64,000 bases of DNA from Pelobates cultripes (lineage: Eukaryota > Chordata > Amphibia > Anura > Pelobatidae), in contig OW240921.1 of assembly GCA_933207985.1 (NCBI GenBank), positions 90,930,925 to 90,994,924 on the forward strand, written 5' to 3'. Positions 48,038 to 59,930 of the stretch are shown here, piece by piece. A program made the translations under genes and the position numbers. The first letter of the stretch is position 1, and each line of letters opens with the position of its first letter. The notes under the pieces are model-generated. The model worked only from the letters and a program-made list of their open reading frames with translations. It made no database searches and was not told the DNA's origin.

Positions 48038-48222
48038 TTAGAAAAAAGGTCCAGGCACTCCAATGTCTTCAGGCACCTTTATTAGAACATGTGGAACACT
48101 GCCACACTTCGACTCCCAGTGGAGTCTTTGTCACTCCACTGGGAGTCGAAACGTTGCAGTGTTCCACATGTCCTAATAAAGATGCCTGAAGACATTGAAG
48201 TGCCTGGATCCTTTTTCTAAAT
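48038..48222. repeat. Long inverted repeat with hammerhead-like core
   Basis: Arms of about 80 bases (AAGGTCCAGGCACTCCAATG and complement). At the centre, plus strand: stem ACTCC/GGGAGT then CGAAACGTTGCAGTG; minus strand: stem GACTCC/GGAGTC then CGAAGTG. An AATAAAGATGCC lies in the right arm. Confidence 0.75.
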
Positions 48223-48380
48223 TACTCTGGTCAGGGCCGGTGCAAGGATTTTTGCCGCCCTAGGCAAAATAAAGATTTGCCGCCCCCCCCTGCCACCCAC
48301 CCCCAGTGACATCGCAATGCCCCACCCATATGATCTGCCGTATGAACTAATGCCAGTACTGCACACAGTGTGTGTTTACA

Positions 48381-48465
48381 TTAAAAAGCCTGCAGGGATA
48401 AACTATAGACACCAGAACCACTTTATTAAGCTGCAGTGGTTCTGGGGACTATAGTGTCCCTTTAA
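48381..48465. mobile_element. Very short T2-type MITE
   Basis: TTAA at 48381 and 48462 around a hairpin (CCAGAACCACTTTATTAAGC with AGTGGTTCTGG), right end CTATAGTGTCCCT. Left end is degenerate. Confidence 0.5.
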
Positions 48466-48769
48466 TGTGAGGTAAATTAGAGATTAGTTTCACTAATAAT
48501 ATACTAGATTGCCTACTTACAATCAGATGAGGATGGTGATGGGCTCTGGCTGCAGTCTGGCTCCACTGGTCTAGTGTAGACCAGGATCTCTGGAGGCTGT
48601 TTGTAACTGTGGTCACAAAATTCAATGTTCTGGGAGAATGGGAAGCAGCTCCATTTTTGGGGCCCCTTACACAGCTCAAGGTCTGGGCCCCTTACACAGC
48701 TCAAGGTCTGGGCCCACCCATAAGTCCACCTACATGTTCCACCCATGAGTTCGCTCACAGGGAGTGGAG

Positions 48770-49262
48770 TGTGTAGGGGATGTGTTATGTGTTACTGTAG
48801 AGTATCTAATGTGTGTGCTTATGGAATGTAGTGTATAGGGATACCAGTTTGTGTAGGTGATGCAGTGTGTTTGTGTGTAGTGGAAGCAGTGTGTTTGTAT
48901 GTAAGGGATATTAGGGATGTATTGTGTGTTTCTTGTTGTGTGTAAGGGATGCATTGTGTGAATCTGTGTTTGTATGCATAAGGGATGCAAAGTGTGTTTC
49001 TGTGTATGTAAGGGATGCAGTGTGTGTCTGTAAGGGGTGCGTTGAGTGTGTGTAAGAGATGCATTGTGTTTCTGTGTGTGTGTAAAAGAAGCATGTGTGT
49101 GTAAGGGACGCATTGTGTGTTTCTGTGTATATGTGCAAAGGATGCATTGTCTTTATGTGTGAGGGTTGCATTGTGTGTGTAATGGATGCATTGTGTGTTT
49201 GTGTGTAAGGGAAGCATGTTGTGTTTCTGTGTGTATAGGGATGCACTGTGTGTGTGTGTGCG
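48770..49262. repeat. TG-rich degenerate tandem array
   Basis: Repeats of about 25 bases with AAGGGATGCATTGTGTG; frames rich in H and T on the minus strand are artefacts. Confidence 0.85.
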
Positions 49263-49299
49263 CGTAGTGTGAAAGAGCTCCCTGTCCTGCCCCCGTCCT

Positions 49300-49990
49300 A
49301 TAGAGCTCTCCCTTCCATCCCTTAGAGATCTCCCCTGCCCCTTAGTGGTCTCTCCTCTCCCCCCCCCCACCTCCCTTAGTGGTCTCCTTTTCTCCTCGAC
49401 TTTCCATTAGTGGTCTCTCGTCTCCCCTTAGTGGTCTCTGCTCTCCTCTGCCCCCCCCTTTCCATTAGTGGTCTCTCCTCTCCCCCCACCCTTCCCTAGT
49501 GGTCTATCCTCCACCCCATCCCTCCTTTAGTGGTCTATCCCTCCCCCATGTTCTCCTCAACCCCCCTCCCGTTTTCTCCTCTCTTATTCTCCCCTGTGTT
49601 CTCCTCTTCTTCCCCCCCTCCCTGTGTTTATCCTCTTCTTCCCCCCTGTGTTCTCCTTCTTCCCCCCCTGTGTTCTCCTCTTCTTCTCCCCCCTGTAATC
49701 CTCTGTAATCTTCTCTTCTTCTCCCTTCCTCCCTGTAATCTTCTCCCCTCCCCCATGTAATTTTCTCTTCTTCTCCCCCCTTCCTTCCCTGTAATCTCTT
49801 CTTCTCCCCGTAATCTTCTCTTCCCCATGTAATCTTCTCTTCTTCTCCCCCTCCCTGTAATCTTCTCTACTTCCCCCTCCCTTTAATCTTCTCCCCTCCC
49901 TCAATCTTCTCCAATCCCCCCTCCCTCCCTGTAATCTTCTCCACTCCCCCCCTGCAATCTTCTCCCCCCTCCCTCCCTGTAATCTTCTCC
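49300..49990. repeat. Pyrimidine-rich tandem array
   Basis: First TTAGTGGTCTCTCCTCTCC-type units (to about 49540), then CTGTAATCTTCTCTTCTTCT-type units. The last type recurs at 54005-54180, so it belongs to this hAT. Confidence 0.92.
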
Positions 49991-50072
49991 CGGTGGGCCG
50001 TGGCACCTGGGGGCTGCGCTGCCACATAGGTGCCTCCTGGTGGCCAGTCCGGTGGCACACTGAGAGGGGGCC

Positions 50073-50303
50073 GGCCGCGTTCCAGACTGGAGCCGCCGGG
50101 CCTGATGGCATCTTCGCCGGTCCGGCGGCACTCCTGTCACTGCTGTGGCTGATGGTTGAAGGAGGAGGAGCATCGTGGGAACCACGAGGGAGCATGGTAG
50201 ACATGCTCCTCCTCCTTCAACCATCAGCCACAGCAGTGACAGGAGTGCCGCAGGACCGGGGAAGCTGCCACCCGGCCCGGCGGCTCCAGCCTGGAATGCG
50301 GCC
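50073..50303. repeat. GC-rich palindrome, arms about 100 bp
   Basis: Left arm GCGTTCCAGACTGGAGCCGC to GGAGGAGGAGCAT pairs with ATGCTCCTCCTCC to GGCTCCAGCCTGGAATGC. Spacer about 30 bases. Confidence 0.85.
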
Positions 50304-50324
50304 CCTGACTTCTCTAGGTAAATG

Positions 50325-50770
50325 GGGGGAGATAAGAGAGGGAGAGACACAGGAGGGGGGAGGGAGATAAGGGAGGAGGGGAGAACACAGGGAAAGGGGG
50401 AGGGAGAGATGGGGAGGAGGGAGAAGACACAGGGAAAGGGGAGGGAGAGAGATGGGGAGGGAGAGATGGGAGAGGGGCAGAGACACAGGGAAAGGGGAGG
50501 GAGAGATAAGGGGAGAGGGGGAACACAGGGAAAGGGGGTGAGGGAGAGATGGGGAGAGGAGGAACACAGTGAGAGTAAGATAGAGAGGGAGAGACACAGG
50601 GAAAGAGGGGAGGGAGAGAGAGATGGGAGGAGGGAGAGACACAGGGAAAGGGGGAGGGAGAGAGATGGGAGGAGGGAGAGACACACAGGGAAAGGGGAGG
50701 GGAGAGAGATGGGGGAGGAGGGAGAGACACAGGGAAGGGGAGGGAGGGACACAGGGAAAGAGGGGGTGAA
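50325..50770. repeat. Purine-rich tandem array
   Basis: Units such as GAGACACAGGGAAAGGGGA and GGGAGAGATGGG repeated with variation. Frames rich in E/G/R or S/P/L are artefacts. Confidence 0.92.
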
Positions 50771-50859
50771 GAGGCTTTCCCCAGCGGCCGATCTCCCTCC
50801 CCGTTCCACAGGCACGTGCAGGCGGTGAGGGGGAGAAAGAGAGGACCCGGGGCAACACT

Positions 50860-51303
50860 CCGGCTCTCACGAGGGTGAACTCTAGCCCTGGAGCTACGGG
50901 CTAGAGTTCACTCTCACCACTTCCTGGTGGTCGCAGTAGTAGGAGTGAACTCTAGCCCCATACACACACTGCCCCCACACACACACACACACCATACACA
51001 TTCACACACTGCCCCCACACACACACATACCATACACATTCACACACTGCCCACCCACACTCTGAACCTTTCACACACATTGCACCACTGCTCTTATACC
51101 CTACTACAGCCCCATATCCCAGCAGACTCCAGGCAAGTTGTCAAACTGTTCTTAAACGGTTTGACTACTTACTCTGGGAGGGGGTGCCGACGCTCCTGGC
51201 ACCATAACCACTACACAGAGGAGTAGTGGTTATTGTGCATGGAATATTTCTTTAAATAATCTACAAGTGCCCATCCCGGGCTCAGGCTCTGGATCCGCCA
51301 CTG
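50860..51303. repeat. Fragments of another element inside the hAT
   Basis: Has three GTGAACTCTAGCCC blocks in both orientations (50874-50957), CA repeats, a T2-type right end (51150-51255) and a hAT-type right terminus GGATCCGCCACTG at 51303. No matching left terminus was found. Confidence 0.5.
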
Positions 51304-51342
51304 GTATATGACATGTATATTAATGTCTGTATTAGTTATATT

Positions 51343-51375
<33 letters not shown>

Positions 51376-51559
51376 CTATTATATTTACACATATGAATAT
51401 ACATTTATATATGCATAATACACAGAGAAATTTCATTAATATGTACCTTATGTAATGAGCAAATATATACTTAGATCATATATATATATTACATATATAT
51501 TGGCCCAGTCTTGTTGCTAGGTGCATACTCCAGCACAATAACATATTTAAAGTGAAGAG

Positions 51560-51690
51560 CACACCCACAGGACTTCAAAATAAACATTTTTTACAGTTGT
51601 GCCCTACATACATTCACCATTTCAGTCCCATTAACAAGCTTTCCTTAATATGTCAATGTAGTTGGACTGAAACATTGATTACATGCAAAG
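51560..51690. repeat. Possible Penelope-type remnant
   Basis: TTGGACTGAAACATTGATTAC has the GAAAC box, but no first box. Weak. Confidence 0.3.
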
Positions 51691-51700
51691 GCACGTCTGC

Positions 51701-53822
51701 TTAACCCCTTTAGACCGGAGGGCGTACAATTACGCCCTATTATAGGCGGCTCTAAACGCCGCCGGGCGTAATTGTACGCCCTCCGGTTTTTGCCTACTTA
51801 CCCGGTCGCTGGCGGTCCCACGCTGGCGATCGCGGTGGGGGGGACTCCCAGGGAGCACCCCGCGGCACGTCCGTCCCCGTCGAAGCCCCCCGGCCATGTG
51901 AGAGTGGGGACCTAGCGAGGACCCCACAATCACATGGCCGGGGATAGCTGGCTTCTGTATTGCCAGCAGGGGGGCTGCCTGTAATTACAGGTGGTCCCCC
52001 TGCTGGCTGGAAATAAAATGAAAATAAAATGTATTAGTGTAAAAAAATATATATATACTTAGATCATATATATATTATATATATATATGATCTAAGTATA
52101 TATATACACATATACATACACACACGTACACCGTCTAGGTGTATTTTACTATTAATATATATATAATTATATATATATATATTAATATCAAATTACACGT
52201 AGACTGATACTGGTTAAATATATATATAATTATTGTTATATATATATTTATATATAATATAAAAAAATTAAATATGTAAATAAGTTAAAAAATAAAATTA
52301 AAAAAATAATTTAAAAAAATTAATTAAAAAATATATAGATGTGTGTTATTTCATTCTAACTGTATTGTGATATTAATATATATATATTTATATCAAAATA
52401 CACGTAGAACGAACTAATATATATATCTACATACATAAATATATACTTATATATCACTATATATATACCTATATATAAATAAAAATATTTTTTTAAAATT
52501 ATATAGATATACACATATAGATTCACATATGTATATATATATATATATACATATATTAATTCTACATATATATTTATGTAATATTTTTACATAATTAGGT
52601 ATCTTAATTAATTACAATTAGCGGGACCTGCATGACAACCCATGCCGAAAGTAAAGGGAATTTAATTGGCTAGCACTATATTTAACCCTATAACTTTCCA
52701 AGACACCATAAAACCTGTACATGGGGGTACTGTTCTACTCGGGAGACTTCGCTGAATACAAATATTAGTGTTTCAAAACAGTAAAATGTATTACAACGAT
52801 GATATCGCCAGTAAAAGTGACGTTTTTTGCATTTTTCATGCACAAACAGCACTTACACGGACTATATTATTGCTGTGATACTTTTTACTGTTTTGAAACA
52901 CAAATATTTGTGTTCAGCGAAGTCTCCCGAGTACAACAGTACCCCTCATGTACAGGTTTTATGGTGTTTTCAAAAGTTACAGCGCCAAATATAAGGCTTG
53001 CGTTTCATTTTTTCACATTAAAATTCGCCAGATTGGTTACGTTGCCTTTGAGACCCTATGGTAGCCCAAGAATGAAAATTACCCCTATGATGGCATACCA
53101 TTTGCAAAAGAAGACAACCCAAGGTATTGTAAACGGGGTATGTCCAGTCTTTTTTAGTAGCCACTTAGTCACAAACACTGGCCAAAATTGGCGCTTTTTG
53201 CATTTTTCACACACAAACAAATACTAACGCTAACTTTGGCCAGTGTTTGTGACCAAATGGCTACTAAAAAAGACTGGACATACCCCATTTGCAATACATT
53301 GGGTTGTCTACTATTGCAAATGGTATGCCATTATGGGTGTAAATTTCATTCCTGGCTACTATAAAGTCCCAAAGGCAACCTATCTGGCGAATTTCAATTT
53401 CAAATGTAACGTGCTATATTTGACCCTGTAACTTCCCAAAACGCCATAAAACCTGTACATAGGGGGTACTGTTTTACACGTGAGACTTTGCTGAATATAA
53501 ATATGTGTATTCTATTGCAGTAAAAGCAAACAGTATTATGACATTGACAGTTAAAATGTCATGTAGAACTAAAAAAATAAAAAAAATCTTATTTTCTCCC
53601 ATTTTTTTCACATTAAATTATGTTTCACATCTAAATATTTGATATTAAATGAAAGCCCTGTTTCCCCTGAATAAAATGATATATAATAAGGGTGGGTGCA
53701 TTTACTATGAAATAGGTGAATTACGGTTGGACAGACATATGTATAGCATAAAATGCCAGGTTTGTTTACATTTTGTTTTAGTTCTAGCGATGTACATTTA
53801 GCTCGAATCCTTAAGGGGTTAA
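51701..53822. mobile_element. Large TTAA-flanked element, copy 2
   Basis: TTAA at 51701 and 53819; ends TTAACCCCTTTAGACCGGAG and TCCTTAAGGGGTTAA. Contains a perfect palindrome at 51714-51787 (GGGCGTACAATTACGCCC arm), a GC-rich block, AT palindromes, then three successive arms of one sequence in alternating orientation (52688-52800, 52850-53195, 53215-53500). 2.1 kb, no transposase frame. Confidence 0.75.
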
Positions 53823-54180
53823 AGCCAATCTGCACTTTTGTTTTATTTTTGAAGCCTATGAATTAAACTACGTTAGAAATTACTTTTTAATTTTAAGTTA
53901 TCTATTCTAACTCTGTATCTCTACATATATGCTGGCATAGCGCATTATGGTGCTGTTAATATTTTTCCAGGGCTGCTTTTTTAATTCCCAGTCCGGTACT
54001 ACACCCTCCCTCCCTGTAATCTTCTCCCTCCCCCTCTCTCCATCTTCTCTACTTTCCCCTTCAATCTTCTCCACTCCCCCCTCAAATCTTCTCCAGTCCC
54101 CCCCTCAGTCTTCTCGGTCCCCCCCTCCCTCCCTCCAATCTTCTCCACTCCCCCTCCCTCCCTGTAATCTTCTCCTCACC

Positions 54181-54323
54181 TTCCCTGTAGCGTGGCCGAG
54201 CTCCTCTCCGGTCCGCGACCCGGCCAGACTGACAGGAAGTGCACACTTAGTGGGGAGGAGTGCACTTCCTGTCAGTCCGGCCGGGTCGCGGACTGGAGAG
54301 GAGCTCGGCCACGCTACAGGGAA
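54181..54323. repeat. Near-perfect GC-rich palindrome, 64-bp arms
   Basis: Left arm 54181-54244 (CTGTAGCGTGGCCGAGCTCC start), right arm 54260-54323, about two or three changes. Part of the hAT, close to its right end. Confidence 0.88.
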
Positions 54324-54489
54324 GGGGAGGTGAGGCAGCGCGGCAGCCGCCTGAGCGCTCTCTACAGAGCCTTCAGACGGCTGCAGCATTTAAAGGGCCA
54401 TCGATGGGGGCGCAGGGCGCCCCCTCCTATATGGCGCCCTAGGCGGCTGCATAGTTCGCCTTATAGGAAGCGCCGGCCCTGACTCTGGT

Positions 54490-54767
54490 ATAAGTATTTA
54501 ATTTCCACTTGGATAGAGGAAGCTAGTCTGCAACTATTTATTTTTCTATTTTTATTTTTCTGCACATTGTAGACAACGTTGAGCAGGAATATTAATCACA
54601 TATTAGCTATGATGCCTTGATATGACATAAAAAAAGCTGTCAAACAAACAAGATGATCAAGTTCTGAAAAGAAAATTAGCATTAAAATATATTGTAAATG
54701 TGTTAACTTTGTAGTTCATCTCAGTAATGTAATTCAGATTCATATGAACTCAGAATACATTCATAAA
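54490..54767. other. No recognisable feature
   Basis: Short spacer between two hAT elements. Confidence 0.4.
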
Positions 54768-54775
54768 GTCATAGG

Positions 54776-56827
54776 CAGGGCCGGATTAACATAGGGGCTG
54801 ATGGAGCTGCAGCTCCAGGCCCAGGCCCAGGCCCAGGCCCATGGAATAGGCCCATTGATTTAAAAAAAAATGTAAAAAAATTTTTTTTTAATTTTTTTTT
54901 TTTCACACTACTCTTAGGGATTCCATCTGGCTTTTATTTTATTGGCACAGCCAGTATTTGGGGCTGCCTGGCGGTGCCAATATTGCAGTTATACTGGCAA
55001 TACAAATGCTGGTATTTTTTATCAGTATAAACAAGAGATTACTCTGCAATACCAGCACTGGCCAGTAGGGGTCGCTGTGTGTGGAGACAGGCAGGGATAG
55101 GAAGTTCCAGCATATCCATCCCTGCCTATCTATACTCACTGCTCTGCAGGGGTGCAGCTACAGAGGGTCCAGACAGCAACTCCCACCCTGCAGAGACAGC
55201 CTACAGCTCAGGGAAGTAAGGGATGGGGGAAAGGCTGCAAGGAGACATACACTGAGACACTAAGGGACATTGGGAGACAATATGGCAGACACTGAGACAC
55301 TAAGGGACACTGGGAGACATTATGGCTGACACTGAGTCACTAAGGGACACTGGGAGACATTATGGCAGACACTAAGAGACACTGGGAGACATGGGTCACT
55401 GAGACACTGATACATAGGAACACTGAGACCTGGAGTAATTGACACATGGGGGCACTGAGTCATGAGGGCACTGGGAGACATGGGGGCACTGGGAGGAATC
55501 CATCTATACAGTAGAATCAAACTAAGTAGTTTTTTGGTGATGTATGGGAACAAAACTTGTGTGGACTGGCTGACAATGAATATAGTTAAAGGGACACTAT
55601 AGTCACCAGAAAAACTACAGCTTATTGAATTTGTTCTGGTGAGTAGAATCATTACCGTCAAGCTTTTTGCTGTAAACACTGTCTTTTCAGAGAAAATGCA
55701 GTCTTTACATTACATCCTAGTGATAACTTCACTGGCCACTCCTTAGATGACTGTTAGAGATCCTTCCTGGGTCATGGCTGCCTAAAATGCATCCAAACAT
55801 TCAGTGTCTCCTCCCTCTGCATGCAGACACTGAACTTTCCTCATAGAGATTCATTAATGAAATTCATCTATATAAGGAGATGCTGATTGGCCAGGGCTGT
55901 GTTTGAATCATACTGGCTTTGACCCTGATCTGCCTCTTTGTCAGTTTCAGCCAATCCTATGGGGAAGCACTGTGATTGGATCAGGCCACCACTTCTAATG
56001 ATGTCAGCAGACTGCTTGTTTTTATGAGTCTAACAGCATGCCGAGTTACAGCTTCAGGCTTGAATATAGATTTTGCTATATTTATGGAGGCATGAGGGAT
56101 CCAGGGGGGCCTAGATGGTGGTGTTAATACTATAGGGTCATGAATTCATGTTTGTGTTCCTGACCCTATAGTGATCCTTTAAGGTAATGCTGACTTTGGT
56201 CTCTCTAACACTGTGGCATGTTCCCTTTCTTCTACACTCACTACATATAGCTTTACTCTGTCCCAGACCATATACCAGGATCTTCTGCCTGCTAGTAAGA
56301 AGGTAAGGAGACAAGTGGACCAGCGAGTGCTAGGGGACAGTCCTTGGAAAGCGTTGAGTGAGCGCATCATTAGATGCATTTATGCCAAGCTCAGGGTGTT
56401 GTCTGCATAGTATGCCGTTAGTTGGCCAGCTGCATGATTGGCAGGCAGCCTGACATGCATTCATGTCAGGCTGGCCTTCTAATTCTTTGAGCAGAAATGT
56501 CCTCTTTTTGGGCATGTTTGCCCGTTTTGGCAGGTTACGTGATTTGTGTCAGTGGCAAACCCTTTTATCGTGCCCATTGACTTCCTGCTTGATTGGACGT
56601 TGCTGTTAGGGGTTATGGATTTACTTGAAAGCTGAAAACATAAATTAGAGAGAGATTAGCCTAGGGTATGTGTTTTCTTATAGCTGCTGTTTTCTTTCTC
56701 TCCAGCACCATCTCCATCAGATACATGATGCTTATGAGTGTTTTACTGTTTTTGGTCGATATGATTCTGTAATCAGGCCCGTCAGAATTGTCAGCACCAG
56801 GCCCACTGGGCTCTTAATCTGGCCCTG
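54776..56827. mobile_element. hAT element with perfect GTCATAGG duplication
   Basis: Ends CAGGGCCGGATTAACA and TTAATCTGGCCCTG; flanks GTCATAGG at 54768-54775 and 56828-56835 are identical. Contains four CAGGCC hexamer repeats near the left end, an ACTGAGACAC/GGGAGACAT tandem array (55235-55500) and a T2 MITE. No transposase. Confidence 0.9.
55586..56182. mobile_element. T2/Kolobok-type MITE
   Basis: TTAA at 55586 and 56179; ends AGGGACACTATAGTCACC and ACCCTATAGTGATCCT. Inserted in the hAT; shares interior blocks with 7014-7250. Confidence 0.85.
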
Positions 56828-57035
56828 GTCATAGGTGTCAGAACACTGCAATTAAAGGTCAGAAAAAAAAAAACATAAACCCCAGCTCAATGACATAATC
56901 AAATGACAAAACTACTTTTTTGTGCCTGTATCTTATGTAGACATTTTCTTATTTTTCTATTGGTCACTTTACAATGTTTCCATTTTCAGCAATATGTACT
57001 TTGCTCTCTACTTGCAATCATTTAAATAATTTGAG

Positions 57036-57195
57036 GTAGAGGTCTACACAGTGAGGGAGTTTAAGCATGCATGGGATAGGCATAAGGCTATCCTAGCTAT
57101 AAGATAAGGCCAGGGACTAATGAAAGTATTTAGAAAATTGGGCAGACTAGATGGGCAGAATGGTTCTTATCTGCCATCACATTCTATGTTTCTAT
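57036..57195 (+). repeat. CR1-like LINE, 3' end fragment
   Basis: Matches the last 160 bases of the CR1 copies (GTTTAAGCATGCATGGGATA, GGGCAGACTAGATGGGC) and ends TTCTATGTTTCTAT. Confidence 0.85.
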
Positions 57196-59930
57196 TTGCC
57201 ATGAATGGGCACTGAAGCACCATAAGGCCTCATTGTAGAGATTGCAGGGCTTTAAATCTATGAGTACTGCCCCCTCATTTTTTTTATCAAACCATTTTCG
57301 AGTGGTCCGTGCTTACTCTGGTACTTGGAGTTCTTCAATTGCATCAATAATGTAGCAATAACACTTCCACATGATCAAGGCCAACCTGGACAGCAAAAAT
57401 TAATATTAATTTCCCTTAAGACATTCGTTTTGCCCAACTTTACACAGAGTAATGGAACTTTTGATGTATAATTATTATGTACAGCTGTGGAAACATTATA
57501 ATTATTGGCATGGTAGAATGGGGATAGTTCTAACATTAGGATTGAGATGTCAGAGGCCAGGTTTATTAGCTGCTGACTAATTACTTTGGAAGTCACTGCA
57601 GTCAGGAACTGACATCTAAAAAAGATCACAGAAGTCAAGCCCCTGGGCAACAATGAAATTAAACACATAACATGGCTAGTTGTTTGTGGTTAAGGGCACC
57701 TAGTTAATGTCTCACTCTTTGTGTGTAGGTCAATGTCATTTAGAAAAACCCATTCAGAATAAGGAAAAACCTTAGATTGTGTGAATGAAGCTCTGAAAAT
57801 ACAAATCATGAGGTGGAAAAAATCTGCATCACAGCCTCCATGAAAATATGTAGGCATTTAGCTGTGGGTGGCCTTCATACCAGGGAATCTGTCCCTAGTA
57901 ACAGGTAATGTGAAGTCTATGAATGGGTAGGAATTTCAAGTGTTCTCCTTTTAGTACTATTTTTTACAGAGTATAGTTCCATTTCTTCCATTTTAGCCAA
58001 ATTTCCAACATGATTTTTATCCCACTCAAAGATACCAAATAAAAATCTGAAAACATATCTATGGTGGTGTTCACACATAGCTACCTACAACTTCTATAAC
58101 TAAGAAAGGGGAAAACAATCTTATTAAAATGCCTTTCTTGTACCAAGGACGTAAGTTCTAAAGTCAAGAGAATTCCATAAATTGTAATAAATTCCATAGA
58201 TTAAATAAAGTTGAGAAGGAATGCCATCAGTAGGATACAGGCATTTCCCTCCAAGAGGACCACTCGAGCAATGGCTCCACAAGGGTTTGTCTTGGTAGAT
58301 AGAAATATTACCCCAACTGGACCACATTGTAGTTCTCTTGCAGAGAGGGTCCGTAAACCAAGTGATGTGATGTCAGAGACCTTCCTTCCTCCATAGGTGT
58401 TTGTGTCTATGATATATCAATGTTTTTTTGTACCTGGGAATGTGTATTAGTGTATGCATGTTTGAATGTGTGGGTGTATTTGTCTCTGTGGCTATATGTC
58501 TGTGTCAGTGACAAATAAAGGTTACTAAAGGGAGTGACAACCTGAGGGGCACCCAAAAAACACCTGCACGCAAGTGTAACTGACCCTTTGGTTCACCCTA
58601 AGGGTTTTGTAATATATGAATGAAACCATCTACAATTTTAATTTACTTTTATCTTTTCATTAGTGTGCTGCAAATTACAAAATGTTTTGCACATTGCAAT
58701 TTCTCTGTGTTACAATTTTTATATAGAGTTTTTCATAGTATTCGTCATTCTCCACTTTCCATGTCTGTGTTCCTCAATTTGCCACAATTCACTATTTCGC
58801 GAGCAAACCTCAAAGTGACCCTTTATGAGCCTGCTATCATAACCTGCAGGGAGAGAAACTGAAGAAGATCTGCCTGATTTAAAATGACATGAAGCTATTT
58901 TGTATATTTTAGAGTCACACATCTATTTTGTACTGACTTCACATTTCAGTTCTAAGCTATATCTAATTAACGTTAATCTATAAATAATAGACAGTGACAT
59001 TGGTCAGTAATCCCATACTAATTCGGCACATAGAGTATGTTGTTTTAAGTAGAGTGGAACAAATGATTTGCTTGTAAAAGTCTGTGAAATACCACTCAAA
59101 TGACGCCTGTCAGCTTCACTTGTGACTGTCAGAAATGCCAGTGAGAGAAATTGAGCAAGACTCTTTCAATTTAATTTTACGAATAATGTTTGTTATTACG
59201 TTAGTTTTATTTTAGACTCAAACATTGTGCAACACACAGACATTCAGTTTTATTTTTAAATGAACTAACACCACCTATGGGTCATGAATAACGTGACTAG
59301 CTAAAATAAAGTCCCCAGTACTGGCACTCCCTTTCAAAACTGTTTGGGGGTTTATCGACTAAACCAGGAACTGGAGAGCACTGACAAGGAAGACACACCC
59401 TTTAGGCCAAACAAGTCAATCTGGAATATTTTTTTCAATTCAGTTGCTTTTTTCTAAAATGTAAAAATCTATTTCCAACTATCCACAATTTCCAGATTAG
59501 TAAATAAACCAAATGGGGAACCAGGGGACAATGACTGGATCTAAATCAAGGGTGTCAAACCATGGTCCTCCTGCTATTATTTGACAACATTTCACATAAT
59601 TTGTCACCCATGAGTGGCGAGGTTGACCTGAAGTGCTGTCCCTAAATCCATTCTATTTTTTCTTGTTTTTTATCATCAATATTATTTTAGTAAGTTATAG
59701 AGTTATGTGTCCTCATTCATAGATAGAGCTACTGTAGTTACCCGGGTTATGAAATCCAGCCAGTAGTAATTTTCAACAGTATACAAAATATCTGAGTTGT
59801 TGGTAGTGTTTTATTGTACTTTCTAGGTTTGTGCAAAACATTATGTGGTGTCATGAAGGTACTTTAACCCATCCCTCTTAGACCCCTGCACTCCATGCTC
59901 CTATTAGCTTAATAACAGGAGAACAGGGGG
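57196..59930. other. No clear feature
   Basis: About 2.7 kb without a convincing element. AAGGGTGTCAAACCATGGTCC at 59549 resembles a hAT MITE end without its partner. Candidate unique host DNA. Confidence 0.35.

Larger units (their letters stand above)
48232..54481. mobile_element. 6.25-kb hAT element with perfect ACTCTGGT duplication
   Basis: Ends CAGGGCCGGTGCAAGG and AAGCGCCGGCCCTG; GCCCTAGGC blocks follow inside both. The 8-mer ACTCTGGT flanks exactly at 48224-48231 and 54482-54489. The interior is mainly pyrimidine-rich and purine-rich tandem arrays, palindromes and later insertions. No transposase was recognised. It inserted immediately next to the inverted repeat at 48038-48222. Confidence 0.9.

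Noticed and set aside
49584..50870. Frames of 200-300 codons rich in S/P/L or E/G/R
   Set aside because: They are translations of pyrimidine/purine arrays and a palindrome inside a hAT element; no domain is visible.
51304..51311. GTATATGA as a hAT duplication for the terminus at 51303
   Set aside because: No matching left terminus with the same 8-mer was found in the window, so the element boundary is not claimed.
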